DNA of 8,024 bases. It comes from Coriobacteriia bacterium (lineage in GTDB: Bacteria; Actinomycetota; Coriobacteriia; Anaerosomatales; JAHIQC01). Positions 1 to 6,108 of this stretch are shown in pieces (position 1 is the first letter of the stretch; each line of letters opens with the position of its first letter). The DNA is taken from the NCBI GenBank assembly GCA_030653635.1, contig JAURYZ010000250.1, forward strand, positions 1 to 8,024, in the 5' to 3' direction. Under the pieces are notes generated by a model, which made no database searches, was not told the origin of the DNA, and saw nothing but the letters and a program-made list of their open reading frames with translations. The position numbers and the translations under genes are program-made.

Positions 1-362
1 CCTGCCTCGGCGGCTGCATCGTGCATGCTCACGAGGATCTTGCGAAGGTCCTCAACCATGAAACCCTCTTCGAGGATGAAGCCGACCGACAGGTAGAGCG
101 GCGTGGCTCCGGCAGTCGCGATGTCGGTCACGGTGCCGCACACAGCCAACCGTCCAATATCTCCGCCCGGAAAGAATAGTGGCGAGACCACGTAGGTGTC
201 GGTCGACATGGCTATCCTGCCCGCCGGTACCTCAAGGGTCGCTGCGTCATCGCCGCGCGCAAGGATATCGTCGGCGAAGCCATGCATGAACACATCTTCG
301 ATCAGCTCGCGCATCATCGTGCCGCCGCTGCCGTGTGCGAGAAGAATCCGGTCTGAACGCAT
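1..362 (-). CDS. hypE: HypE, hydrogenase maturation protein, N-terminal part (runs off the window)
   Basis: HypE accepts the carbamoyl group from HypF on its C-terminal cysteine and dehydrates it with ATP to a thiocyanate, the source of the CN ligands of the [NiFe] active site. Only the first 120 residues are present, so the C-terminal catalytic Cys cannot be seen. The visible part is the PurM-like ATP-binding N-terminal domain: LLAHGSGG (residues 7-14), the GDDAA motif (37-41), STDTYVVSPLFFPGGDIG (53-70), LAVCGTVTDIATAGATP (72-88) and the GFILEEGF block (94-101). The ATG at 360-362 is chosen because it lies 6 bases after a GGGAGG and gives the usual short lead into the HGSGG motif. It follows hypD after 67 bp on the same strand. 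Position 79 is Thr where the family, as I recall it, usually has Asn (GTVND). Identity is secure. Confidence 0.95.
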   Translation of the reverse strand, partial: MRSDRILLAHGSGGTMMRELIEDVFMHGFADDILARGDDAATLEVPAGRIAMSTDTYVVSPLFFPGGDIGRLAVCGTVTDIATAGATPLYLSVGFILEEGFMVEDLRKILVSMHDAAAEA

Positions 363-368
363 CAAGGG

Positions 369-374
369 CCTCCC
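369..374 (-). promoter_or_regulatory. Ribosome binding site of hypE
   Basis: GGGAGG on the minus strand, 6 bases before the ATG of hypE. It fixes the hypE start and suggests hypE is initiated independently, since the 67-bp gap after hypD is too long for stop-start coupling. Confidence 0.7.
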
Positions 375-429
375 GAGGGGGTGAGCTAGTAGTGCCGGGC
401 ATCGCGCGCCCGAATCATGCGGTCTAGTC

Positions 430-1518
430 CTACCTACCGTAATCAGTGTAGCGGTAGTACGCAGCGCAACTACCTTCCGAGGAGACCATGCAAGGTCCGA
501 TGGGATGCTCGGGGGTACAGCCGCGCCCGAAGAGCTTGCACTCGAACGGCAGTGTGATCCCGCGCAGGACCTCGCCGCACTGGCAGCCCTTGATCTCGAC
601 GGGCTCAGGTGGTGTCACGGGTATGCGCACCATGGCATCGTAATGCGAGTACTTCTCGCGGATCGCCAGACCGGTTCCAGGAATCACGCCGATGCCACGC
701 CATTCTGCGTCGACCGGCTCGAACACCTCTTCGATCTTGGCGATGGCTGCAGGGTTGCCCTGCGGCGGGACCGCTCTGGTGTACGCGATCTCGACTTCAG
801 CACGACCCTCAGCGACCTGTTTGGCGAGCATGTACACGCCCTGGAGCACGTCGATGGGCTCAAAGCCCGTGATGACGCTGGGGACGCCATATTCCTCGGC
901 AAGGAAGCGGTAAGGCTCAAGGCCGATGATCACGGAGACGTGACCGGGCAAGATGAAGCCACCCACGGCGACATCCGGGTCGTTCACGAGCGCGCCTAAG
1001 GCGGCCGGTACGGTCTTGTGTGCAGAGAACACTGAGAAGTTCTCCAGACCGCGTCTGGCGGCCTCTTGGATGGCGCTCGCGATGATCGGGACGGTGGTCT
1101 CGAAACCAACGCCGATGAACACCACGTGGTTGTCGGGATTGCGGCCCGCGATGTCGAGAGCGTCAAGAGGGGAGTAGACGATGCGTACGTCGCGGCCGTC
1201 GGCCTTCTCGCGTGAGAGCGAGGAGTACGAGCAGGGCACCTTAATAATGTCTCCGAAGGTTGTCACGATCACGCCCGGCTGGCGGGCGAACTCGATCGCG
1301 GTGTCGATGTCGGTGTTACCGGTCACGCAGACCGGACATCCCGGGCCTGAGAGCAAGGTGATCATCTCAGGCATGACATCGCGCAGCCCGTTTCGGGCAA
1401 TAGCGACGGTATGCGTTCCGCAGACCTCCATGAACTTCACGGGAGCCGTGGCTGTCGAATGAATCGCCTCGATCAGCTTCTTGGCTATTTCGGGGTCCCG
1501 GTACCCGCTCAGGTCCAC
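430..1518 (-). CDS. hypD: HypD, Fe-S scaffold for Fe(CN)2CO assembly
   Basis: HypD, in complex with HypC, holds the iron while two CN and one CO ligands are added, in the cytoplasm. All 362 residues, a normal family length, are present. Seen in order: the redox-active CGTHT motif (Cys33), the SGPGCPVCVT motif (Cys61 and Cys64), GFETT (138-142), LPGHVS (190-195), TGFEP (217-221), and the C-terminal [4Fe-4S] region with Cys312, Cys314, Cys327, Cys334, Cys343 and Cys351 inside the typical CTPEHPIGPCMVSSEGSC block. The start is GTG at 1516-1518, only 4 bp after the hypC stop. No strong Shine-Dalgarno sequence precedes it, so translation is probably coupled to hypC, which fits a 1:1 HypC-HypD complex. 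All key residues are intact, and the enzyme is expected to be active. Confidence 0.97.
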   Translation of the reverse strand: MDLSGYRDPEIAKKLIEAIHSTATAPVKFMEVCGTHTVAIARNGLRDVMPEMITLLSGPGCPVCVTGNTDIDTAIEFARQPGVIVTTFGDIIKVPCSYSSLSREKADGRDVRIVYSPLDALDIAGRNPDNHVVFIGVGFETTVPIIASAIQEAARRGLENFSVFSAHKTVPAALGALVNDPDVAVGGFILPGHVSVIIGLEPYRFLAEEYGVPSVITGFEPIDVLQGVYMLAKQVAEGRAEVEIAYTRAVPPQGNPAAIAKIEEVFEPVDAEWRGIGVIPGTGLAIREKYSHYDAMVRIPVTPPEPVEIKGCQCGEVLRGITLPFECKLFGRGCTPEHPIGPCMVSSEGSCAAYYRYTDYGR

Positions 1519-1522
1519 CGGG

Positions 1523-1774
1523 CTACTCGCCGGTGCCGGCGAGTTCGGCTTCCATGTCGACCAGGTTGATGTCCTTGAGGATCTGCAGCGTTTCCTCGGC
1601 GTATTCCTCGTCCACGACCTGGATCGCGAATCCGGCGTGCACCAGTACGAAATCGCCGACTTTGGCCTCGGGTACGAGATCGAGGCTCACGTGACGCGAG
1701 ACCCCGAGGATGTCGACCTCGGCCATCGAGTTGGCTTCCAGCGTGGTGATCTTAGCGGGGATTGCGAGACACAT
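1523..1774 (-). CDS. hypC: HypC, hydrogenase assembly chaperone
   Basis: HypC is the small chaperone that carries the iron centre with HypD and then delivers it to the hydrogenase large-subunit precursor. The 83-residue product begins MCLAIPAKI, and Cys2, exposed after Met removal, is the essential ligand of the family. The VGDFVLVHAGFAIQVVDEEYAEETL block (39-63), with His46, is the other signature. The same frame is open further upstream into hypF (to 1876), but the ATG at 1772-1774 is right: it places Cys at position 2 and has AGGAGG 10 bases upstream. The gap to hypF is 43 bp. The tail after residue 75 (MEAELAGTGE) is unremarkable. HupF/HybG-type specialised homologues belong to the same family; the hypF and hypD neighbours favour HypC proper. 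Confidence 0.96.
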   Translation of the reverse strand: MCLAIPAKITTLEANSMAEVDILGVSRHVSLDLVPEAKVGDFVLVHAGFAIQVVDEEYAEETLQILKDINLVDMEAELAGTGE

Positions 1775-1784
1775 ATGGTTCGAA

Positions 1785-1790
1785 CCTCCT
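1785..1790 (-). promoter_or_regulatory. Ribosome binding site of hypC
   Basis: AGGAGG on the minus strand, 10 bases before the hypC ATG. It is one of the best Shine-Dalgarno matches in the window and decides between the short HypC start and longer in-frame extensions. Strong initiation here would suit a chaperone needed in larger amount than HypF. Confidence 0.75.
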
Positions 1791-1817
1791 TGTGCGGGAA
1801 CACCGGCTCCCTCTTGC

Positions 1818-4172
1818 CTATATCTGATTCCTTCGCGCCCAGGCAATAATCGCCTGCCCGAAGGATACTGCTCCATCGTTGAGTGGCAGTTTGGAGTGGG
1901 TGAGCGGCTCGAAACCCGCTAGTGCGAGATCCCTGACCGCTCCGCCGAACACCAGCCGATTCATGAACACCCCGCCTGCCAAAGCCACTTGATGCGTGCC
2001 TGCCCGCTCGCTCACGGCGACACAAGTGTCGACTATAGCGCGCACCACCGCGCGGTGGAAGCGCATCGAAATCGTACCAGCCGCCACGCCTTGCTCGAGA
2101 TCTTCGAGCACGCCGAGGAGAACCGGCCGATATTCGAGGACGAGCGCACCATCATCGGGGTCGCGAGAGGTGCCGAACTCATAAGTGCCCGTCGCGTCTA
2201 GGTCCGCAGCCGCTTCCAGTTCGATCGCGGCCTCTCCCTCATAGGCGGCATCGTCGCGGATGCCGGCGAGCGCAGCGACCACGTCGAACAGCCGGCCCAT
2301 GCTCGATGTGGCCGGCGTGTTGATCTTGTTCTCCACCATCTTGCTCAGGAGAGTCTCCTCGCCATGTGCGAGCCGCGATCTCAAAGCGGCAGCTCCAGGG
2401 TGGTGCAACAGGTCTGTAGCAAGAAGTGCGCCGATGGCCATCCTGGCCGGCCTGCGCACGGCCCCAGTGCCCCCGGGCATCGGCATGAGCGCTAGGTGTG
2501 CAACGCGCTCGTAATCCTTCCAGTCGGCCACGAGAACCTCGCCGCCCCAGATGGTGCCGTTCGGGCCAAAGCCCGTGCCGTCGAAGGCGACCCCGATCAC
2601 TGGCGTGTCGATTCCGCGCTCCGCGGTGACGCTCACGACATGCGCGTGATGGTGCTGGACGCCAAGCTTCGGCAGATCGATTCCCATTGCGAACTTCGTG
2701 GAGAGGTACTCGGGATGCAGGTCGTAGGCGACGAGTTTCGGATCCACCCGGAACAGGCGCTTGTACAGCTCGATGGTGTTCTCGTAGCTCTCGAGGGTAT
2801 CCGCGTTCTCCATATCGCCGATATGCTGCGAGACGAACGCATGCGCGCCTCGGATGAGCGTGAACGTATTCTTCTGCTCAGGACCACACGCAAGAATGTC
2901 GACGTCGCTTTGAAACGGCAGCGCGAGCGGAAACGGGGCGTACCCCCGGGACCGGCGAACAGGTTCCACGATGCCGTCGACCACGCGCACCACGCTGTCG
3001 TCGTAGCGCGAGCCGATCTCGCGGTCGTGCAGCAGAAACCCGTCCGCGATCGACGCCAGCCGAGCGAGCGCCTCGGCATTCCCCGTCGCGATGGGCTCAT
3101 CGGACAAGTTCCCCGAGGTCATAACCAAAGGACCTGCCACCCTGCCAAGGAGAACGTGGTGCAGCGGCGTGTAAGGGAGCATCACACCGATCTCGCCCAG
3201 GTCGCCTGAAACCGACGCTGCGAGCAGGCCGCTGAGTCCTGCGTCCAGGCGGCGTCTCAGCAGCACTATGGGGCGGACGGTTCCTGTGAGAAGTGATTCT
3301 TCGGTGGAGTTGACGGCGCAGTGGGTGCGAGCCTCGTCCAGATCGCGGCACATGATCGCTAGCGGCTTGCCCCAGCGGTGTTTGCGCTGCCGCAGGCGTG
3401 ATACGGCTGCTTCGTTCGTGGCGTCGCACGCGAGGTGGAAACCTCCCAGGCCCTTAATGGCGAGAATCCCGCCATCGGCGAGCAGCTGTGTCGCAGCATC
3501 GAGGATCGCTGAGCTGCGCTCGGCCTCGGTATCCCGATTCCGGTGCGGGCGCGGCGACACTTCGCGTTCCGGGGTCCACGTCCAGTCGTCAGGGTCGTCG
3601 GCTTGATTCAGGTACAGCCGCGGCCCGCACACGAAGCACGCATCCGGCTGCGCGTGGAAGCGCCGATTTGCAGGGTCGCCATACTCCGCTGCGCACTCGG
3701 GGCACATGGGAAAATCGCGCATCGTCGTTGCGGGCCTGTCGTACGGAACGTCTTGGATGATGGTGAATCGAGGCCCGCAGTTCGTGCAGTTAATAAAGGG
3801 GTAGCCGTACCGACGGTCGGTGGGGTCGTCGAGTTCCGAGGTGCACTGGGGACACGTGGCCACATCGGGCGAGACGAGCGTCATCGCACCCTTGATTGCG
3901 TGCGACTCGCGGATCTGGAAGCCCTCAAAGCCCTCGGGCTCCACTTCCTCGGCGATCACGGACTGAATCACGGCCATCGGGGGAGCTTGGTCGCGTAGCG
4001 CCTGGGGGAACGCATGGACCGCGTCGGCTGTGCCCTCAACCACGCAAAACACACCATCCGAGGAGTTGAGCACCCAGCCGGACAGCCCCATCTGCAGCGC
4101 GAGGTTGTAGACGAAGGGGCGGAATCCCACGCCCTGAACGACGCCCGTGATGTGGAGGGACAGCGCGTTCAT
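1818..4172 (-). CDS. hypF: HypF, carbamoyltransferase for hydrogenase cyanide ligands
   Basis: HypF hydrolyses carbamoyl phosphate, adenylates the carbamate and passes the carbamoyl group to HypE. The 784-residue product has all expected parts: acylphosphatase domain (about 1-90) with VQGVGFR (12-18, Arg18) and Asn36; a double zinc finger, CPQC 107-110, CTNC 129-132, CPEC 157-160 and CFVC 179-182, with the family spacings 18, 24 and 18; a YrdC-like domain (about 220-405) with IKGLGGFHLACDATN, GVMLPYTPLHH and TSGNLSDEP; and a Kae1-like carbamoyltransferase domain (about 420-784) with QHHHAH (506-511), DGTGFG (531-536), LAGGVFMNR (731-739) and LNDGAVSFGQ (764-773). A charged stretch of about 20-25 extra residues lies between the zinc fingers and YrdC (about 188-218). 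The usual GGDAA segment near 567 reads GGTGA. The ATG at 4170-4172 follows the upstream stop by 10 bp with a poor Shine-Dalgarno match, so coupling is likely. Confidence 0.97.
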   Translation of the reverse strand: MNALSLHITGVVQGVGFRPFVYNLALQMGLSGWVLNSSDGVFCVVEGTADAVHAFPQALRDQAPPMAVIQSVIAEEVEPEGFEGFQIRESHAIKGAMTLVSPDVATCPQCTSELDDPTDRRYGYPFINCTNCGPRFTIIQDVPYDRPATTMRDFPMCPECAAEYGDPANRRFHAQPDACFVCGPRLYLNQADDPDDWTWTPEREVSPRPHRNRDTEAERSSAILDAATQLLADGGILAIKGLGGFHLACDATNEAAVSRLRQRKHRWGKPLAIMCRDLDEARTHCAVNSTEESLLTGTVRPIVLLRRRLDAGLSGLLAASVSGDLGEIGVMLPYTPLHHVLLGRVAGPLVMTSGNLSDEPIATGNAEALARLASIADGFLLHDREIGSRYDDSVVRVVDGIVEPVRRSRGYAPFPLALPFQSDVDILACGPEQKNTFTLIRGAHAFVSQHIGDMENADTLESYENTIELYKRLFRVDPKLVAYDLHPEYLSTKFAMGIDLPKLGVQHHHAHVVSVTAERGIDTPVIGVAFDGTGFGPNGTIWGGEVLVADWKDYERVAHLALMPMPGGTGAVRRPARMAIGALLATDLLHHPGAAALRSRLAHGEETLLSKMVENKINTPATSSMGRLFDVVAALAGIRDDAAYEGEAAIELEAAADLDATGTYEFGTSRDPDDGALVLEYRPVLLGVLEDLEQGVAAGTISMRFHRAVVRAIVDTCVAVSERAGTHQVALAGGVFMNRLVFGGAVRDLALAGFEPLTHSKLPLNDGAVSFGQAIIAWARRNQI

Positions 4173-4182
4173 ATGGCTGGGC

Positions 4183-4836
4183 CTACGCCCGCTCGGAGAA
4201 GGGGCTTGCGGGTTCGGACTTAGCCACGAAGCGGTTGTTCAGCGACACAAAGAGGCGATAGGCCTGATCGAGCAGCTCCATGGCCTGCGCGGCCATCTTC
4301 GCATCGAGTGAGTCTCGCGAGCCCTTGAAAGGCGAGTCGTGGATAAAGGAGTTTCGCGCCTGTCTGACCTCACGCCAGCGGCGGGGGAAATCGTGGTAGC
4401 CCAGCTCCGAGGCGGCGTGTTCGAACTCCTCGCCAGAAAGCTGGGGAAAGATGCGGCCGATGCGCGCGCCTATGGCACGTTGGCCGTCCAAGACGACCTC
4501 GCGGACCACTACGTCGGCACCACGGGTGGATAGCATGCGATCGAGTATGTCTTCCAAGATCGCCTCAAGGAACGTCTCGGCCAAGATCACGACAATCTCT
4601 GACTCGCCGGCGGCCTCGTAGTGGCGGATGCGTTCGTCGAGACGACGAAGGTGCTCGTTTGGGAATGTGCGACGTCCGTCGGTGCGCGCATGGCAGATGG
4701 GGCACTCGGTATCCCCGGACCCGAAACGCTCACTCGCGGTCAGAAAGCCGCAGTTCGGGCACTCAAAGTAGCGCGGCGGCTTCCCGTCGTGCGGTGGCTG
4801 CTGGTGGGTGCCTTTGATTTCACCTGGCTTCTTCAC
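4183..4836 (-). CDS. Unnamed zinc-ribbon protein with a HEPN-like helical domain
   Basis: I do not recognise a named family for this 217-residue cytoplasmic protein. After a Pro/His-rich lead there is a zinc ribbon, CPNC (26-29) and CPIC (45-48). The rest is predicted helical: a long helix at about 60-102, a middle segment with GARIGRIFPQLSGEEFEHAASELGY (123-147), then WREVRQARNSFIHD (154-167) and a final helix (about 177-203). The RNSFIH sequence (Arg161-His166) fits the Rx4-6H motif of HEPN domains, with the polar residue after Arg typical of that superfamily. Many HEPN proteins are RNases or nucleotide-acting toxins, but some are not catalytic; activity here is not shown. The GTG start at 4834-4836 is 2 bp past the cbiM stop and lacks a clear Shine-Dalgarno sequence, so it is probably coupled to cbiM. 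Its place inside the nickel/hyp operon is unexplained. The reading frame is secure; the HEPN assignment is inference. Confidence 0.8.
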   Translation of the reverse strand: MKKPGEIKGTHQQPPHDGKPPRYFECPNCGFLTASERFGSGDTECPICHARTDGRRTFPNEHLRRLDERIRHYEAAGESEIVVILAETFLEAILEDILDRMLSTRGADVVVREVVLDGQRAIGARIGRIFPQLSGEEFEHAASELGYHDFPRRWREVRQARNSFIHDSPFKGSRDSLDAKMAAQAMELLDQAYRLFVSLNNRFVAKSEPASPFSERA

Positions 4837-4838
4837 AA

Positions 4839-5909
4839 TTAGATTGTAGCCGAGGAGTCGTTTCGTCGCGCGGCCCTACGCCTCAAGAGCACTCCGATGG
4901 CGCCAGCCAGCACGAACGTGATTGCGGCGCCAACGAGTCCAGCGAGGCTCGTGCCGGGGTCGATTGCGGGCCACGAGGCGGCAGCCTCGGCCTCGCCTTC
5001 GCCCTCAGCCGTTGCCGCTTCACCAGTGGGCAGCCCGTACTCAGGCAGGAATGCGATCTTCTCTTGTGCTATGGCGAGCGTCTCGTGAAGTGAGTTGTCA
5101 GACCTCCCTTCGATCTCCGGTTCGCCTGCGATCCTTGCTATCGACCACTCGAGACCGTCGGCATTGGTGGATGCGAACCACGAGAATGCGGCACCCGATA
5201 GAACCGCGGCGACCAAGAGCCCGACTAGTACGGGTTTCATGGCCACTCCGCGCAGCGAGGATCGGGTCTCGGCGCGCTCGAGGATCTCGGGCTGGGCGTT
5301 GCGGACAAAGATGATGACGCCCGCGGTCACGAGTCCCTCGGCGATGCCGATTGCGAGATGAATCGGCAGCATCACAAGCATGAAGGTGGCGAAGGGGAGC
5401 TCGCTCACGCCTGAGAGTGCGGTTTCGAGCACGACTCCAAATGCTCCTAGCTGCAATCCCACGACAGCCCCAGCCATGCTCCCCGTAAATATCCTCGCCC
5501 TGCTAGGGTTCGAGCCGACGATCCTCTTGTATATGAGCGGATACGCGATGAATGCAGGCAGGAATCCGAGATTGATGATATTGGCGCCCAAAGCGAGCAG
5601 ACCACCATCCGCAAAAAAGAGCGCTTGGACTCCGAGTACTGACGCCATCACCAGGAAAGCCGCGTAAGGTCCGAGAAGTATCGTGAGAATGAGCCCGCCG
5701 CCGAGGTGCCCGCTTGAGCCGGTCCCCGGAATGGTGAAGTTGAGCATCTGAGCGGCGAATATGAATGCGCCTGCAACACCCATGAGCGGAATCTTGCTCT
5801 CATCGACTTCTTCGCGCACCTTCTTGGCGCAGTGAAGCGCTGTGGCGCTCGTGGCGACCCATAGCGCGCCACCGACCGCCGGTGAGATCAGCGCATCTGC
5901 CATGTGCAT
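4839..5909 (-). CDS. cbiM: CbiM/NikM-type ECF substrate-binding membrane protein fused to an NikN-like PDGLE domain
   Basis: This is the metal-binding S component of a nickel/cobalt ECF importer in the cytoplasmic membrane. The N terminus MHMADALISP supplies the Met1-His2 metal site, completed by His68 in PGTGSSGHLGGG (61-72), as in structurally studied NikM and CbiM. About seven hydrophobic segments cover residues 10-245. The C-terminal part resembles NikN/CbiN: a membrane helix (about 225-245), NADGLEW (249-255; the family has PDGLE), a periplasmic loop with LPEYGLP (288-294), an Ala/Glu-rich stretch (296-312), then GTSLAGLVG (319-327) and a last membrane helix. The 356-residue length fits an M-N fusion. 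The ATG at 5907-5909 has GGGAGG 9 bases upstream. Metal choice cannot be read from the protein alone, since CbiM (cobalt) and NikM (nickel) share the site; adjacent nikR and hyp genes favour nickel. Confidence 0.93.
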   Translation of the reverse strand: MHMADALISPAVGGALWVATSATALHCAKKVREEVDESKIPLMGVAGAFIFAAQMLNFTIPGTGSSGHLGGGLILTILLGPYAAFLVMASVLGVQALFFADGGLLALGANIINLGFLPAFIAYPLIYKRIVGSNPSRARIFTGSMAGAVVGLQLGAFGVVLETALSGVSELPFATFMLVMLPIHLAIGIAEGLVTAGVIIFVRNAQPEILERAETRSSLRGVAMKPVLVGLLVAAVLSGAAFSWFASTNADGLEWSIARIAGEPEIEGRSDNSLHETLAIAQEKIAFLPEYGLPTGEAATAEGEGEAEAAASWPAIDPGTSLAGLVGAAITFVLAGAIGVLLRRRAARRNDSSATI

Positions 5910-5918
5910 ACGAATACC

Positions 5919-5924
5919 CCTCCC
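5919..5924 (-). promoter_or_regulatory. Ribosome binding site of cbiM/nikMN
   Basis: GGGAGG on the minus strand, 9 bases before the ATG. It fixes the start that exposes the essential Met-His N terminus of the metal site. Confidence 0.7.
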
Positions 5925-5941
5925 AGAAACATGTTCATATG

Positions 5942-5953
5942 GTGTTACGACAT
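5942..5953 (+). repeat. Direct repeat copy 1, GTGTTACGACAT
   Basis: Matches the sequence at 6077-6088 (GTGTCACGACAT) at 11 of 12 positions. This copy ends on the first base of the TTGACA box, a position suited to an operator. Confidence 0.5.
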
Positions 5954-5958
5954 TGACA
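5953..5958 (+). promoter_or_regulatory. Candidate -35 box (TTGACA) for nikR-cbiQ-cbiO
   Basis: A perfect TTGACA on the plus strand. The best -10 match downstream is weak: GATGCT at 5978-5983, with a long 19-base spacer. Transcription from here would leave a leader of roughly 120 bases before nikR. A weak basal promoter with a poor -10 would be reasonable for an autoregulated gene, but chance occurrence cannot be excluded. Confidence 0.35.
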
Positions 5959-6032
5959 CTCGTGCTATCGTAGTGGCGATGCTAGACCGCATGCGAGTGA
6001 TGCGTCAACCCCATTTCGGCAGTTCGCACGTG

Positions 6033-6061
6033 GTGTCAAGCGAGTCGCCAGTGCGTGGCAC
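6033..6061. promoter_or_regulatory. 29-bp imperfect inverted repeat, candidate NikR-type operator
   Basis: The half-sites GTGTCAAGC (6033-6041) and GCGTGGCAC (6053-6061) are inverted copies at 7 of 9 positions, with an 11-base spacer. The overall span is close to the 27-28 bp of characterised or predicted NikR operators, and the outer bases share the GTGTYA core found elsewhere in this region. It lies 47 bp upstream of nikR. Binding is inferred only from position and symmetry. Confidence 0.35.
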
Positions 6062-6076
6062 GAACGCACGTCCAAC

Positions 6077-6088
6077 GTGTCACGACAT
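6077..6088 (+). repeat. Direct repeat copy 2, GTGTCACGACAT
   Basis: Second copy of the 12-base repeat, 135 bp from the first and ending 7 bases before the nikR ribosome binding site. Its left part, CGTGTCACG at 6076-6084, is a perfect small inverted repeat around the central T. It may be a second protein-binding site or leader element. Confidence 0.45.
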
Positions 6089-6095
6089 GAGTACC

Positions 6096-6101
6096 AGGAG
6101 G
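6096..6101 (+). promoter_or_regulatory. Ribosome binding site of nikR
   Basis: AGGAGG on the plus strand, 7 bases before the nikR ATG at 6109. It supports this start. Confidence 0.75.
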
Positions 6102-6108
6102 GCCTAAG

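Larger units (their letters stand above)
5942..5959. promoter_or_regulatory. Imperfect palindrome GTGTTA-N6-TGACAC, candidate operator
   Basis: The half-sites GTGTTA and, read on the other strand, GTGTCA agree at 5 of 6 positions. The element covers the TTGACA box, so a bound protein would block the rightward promoter. The 18-bp span is shorter than typical NikR operators (27-28 bp), so another regulator, or only one half of a NikR site, is possible. Confidence 0.35.
5910..6108. promoter_or_regulatory. Divergent control region between cbiM/nikMN and nikR
   Basis: These 199 bp separate two head-to-head transcription units and must contain the promoters of both. No open frame here looks like a gene. 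Besides the ribosome binding sites at each end it holds a TTGACA box, a 12-base direct repeat 135 bp apart, and two imperfect inverted repeats, all built on GTGTYA. The region lies beside nikR and in front of a nickel importer, so NikR control of both directions is the simplest reading, but this is inferred. The Escherichia coli operator form GTATGA-N16-TCATAC is not present. Confidence 0.7.

Noticed and set aside
396..412. Short hairpin (CGGGC, 7-base loop, GCCCG) between hypD and hypE, considered as a terminator
   Set aside because: The stem is only 5 bp and no T-run follows on the minus strand; hypE continues the operon.
505..999. 164-codon plus-strand open frame inside hypD
   Set aside because: It is antisense to a fully conserved HypD and shows no family features.
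1775..1876. N-terminal extension of the hypC frame to an upstream ATG at 1874-1876, overlapping the end of hypF
   Set aside because: The internal ATG at 1772-1774 gives the family start MCLAIP with Cys at position 2 and has AGGAGG at the right distance; the extension has no family resemblance.
2496..3209. 237-codon plus-strand open frame inside hypF
   Set aside because: It lies wholly antisense to the conserved HypF coding sequence, has no recognisable motif and no independent start signal; long antisense frames are common in high-GC genes.
5904..6107. Small plus-strand open frame of 67 codons filling the divergent control region
   Set aside because: It has no ribosome binding site, starts inside the cbiM start region, and its composition looks like non-coding sequence; the region is better explained as regulatory.
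5910..6108. Possible NiCo or cobalamin riboswitch upstream of the transporter genes
   Set aside because: I could not find the conserved cobalamin B12-box or a recognisable four-way junction; the space is short and nikR gives a sufficient regulator.
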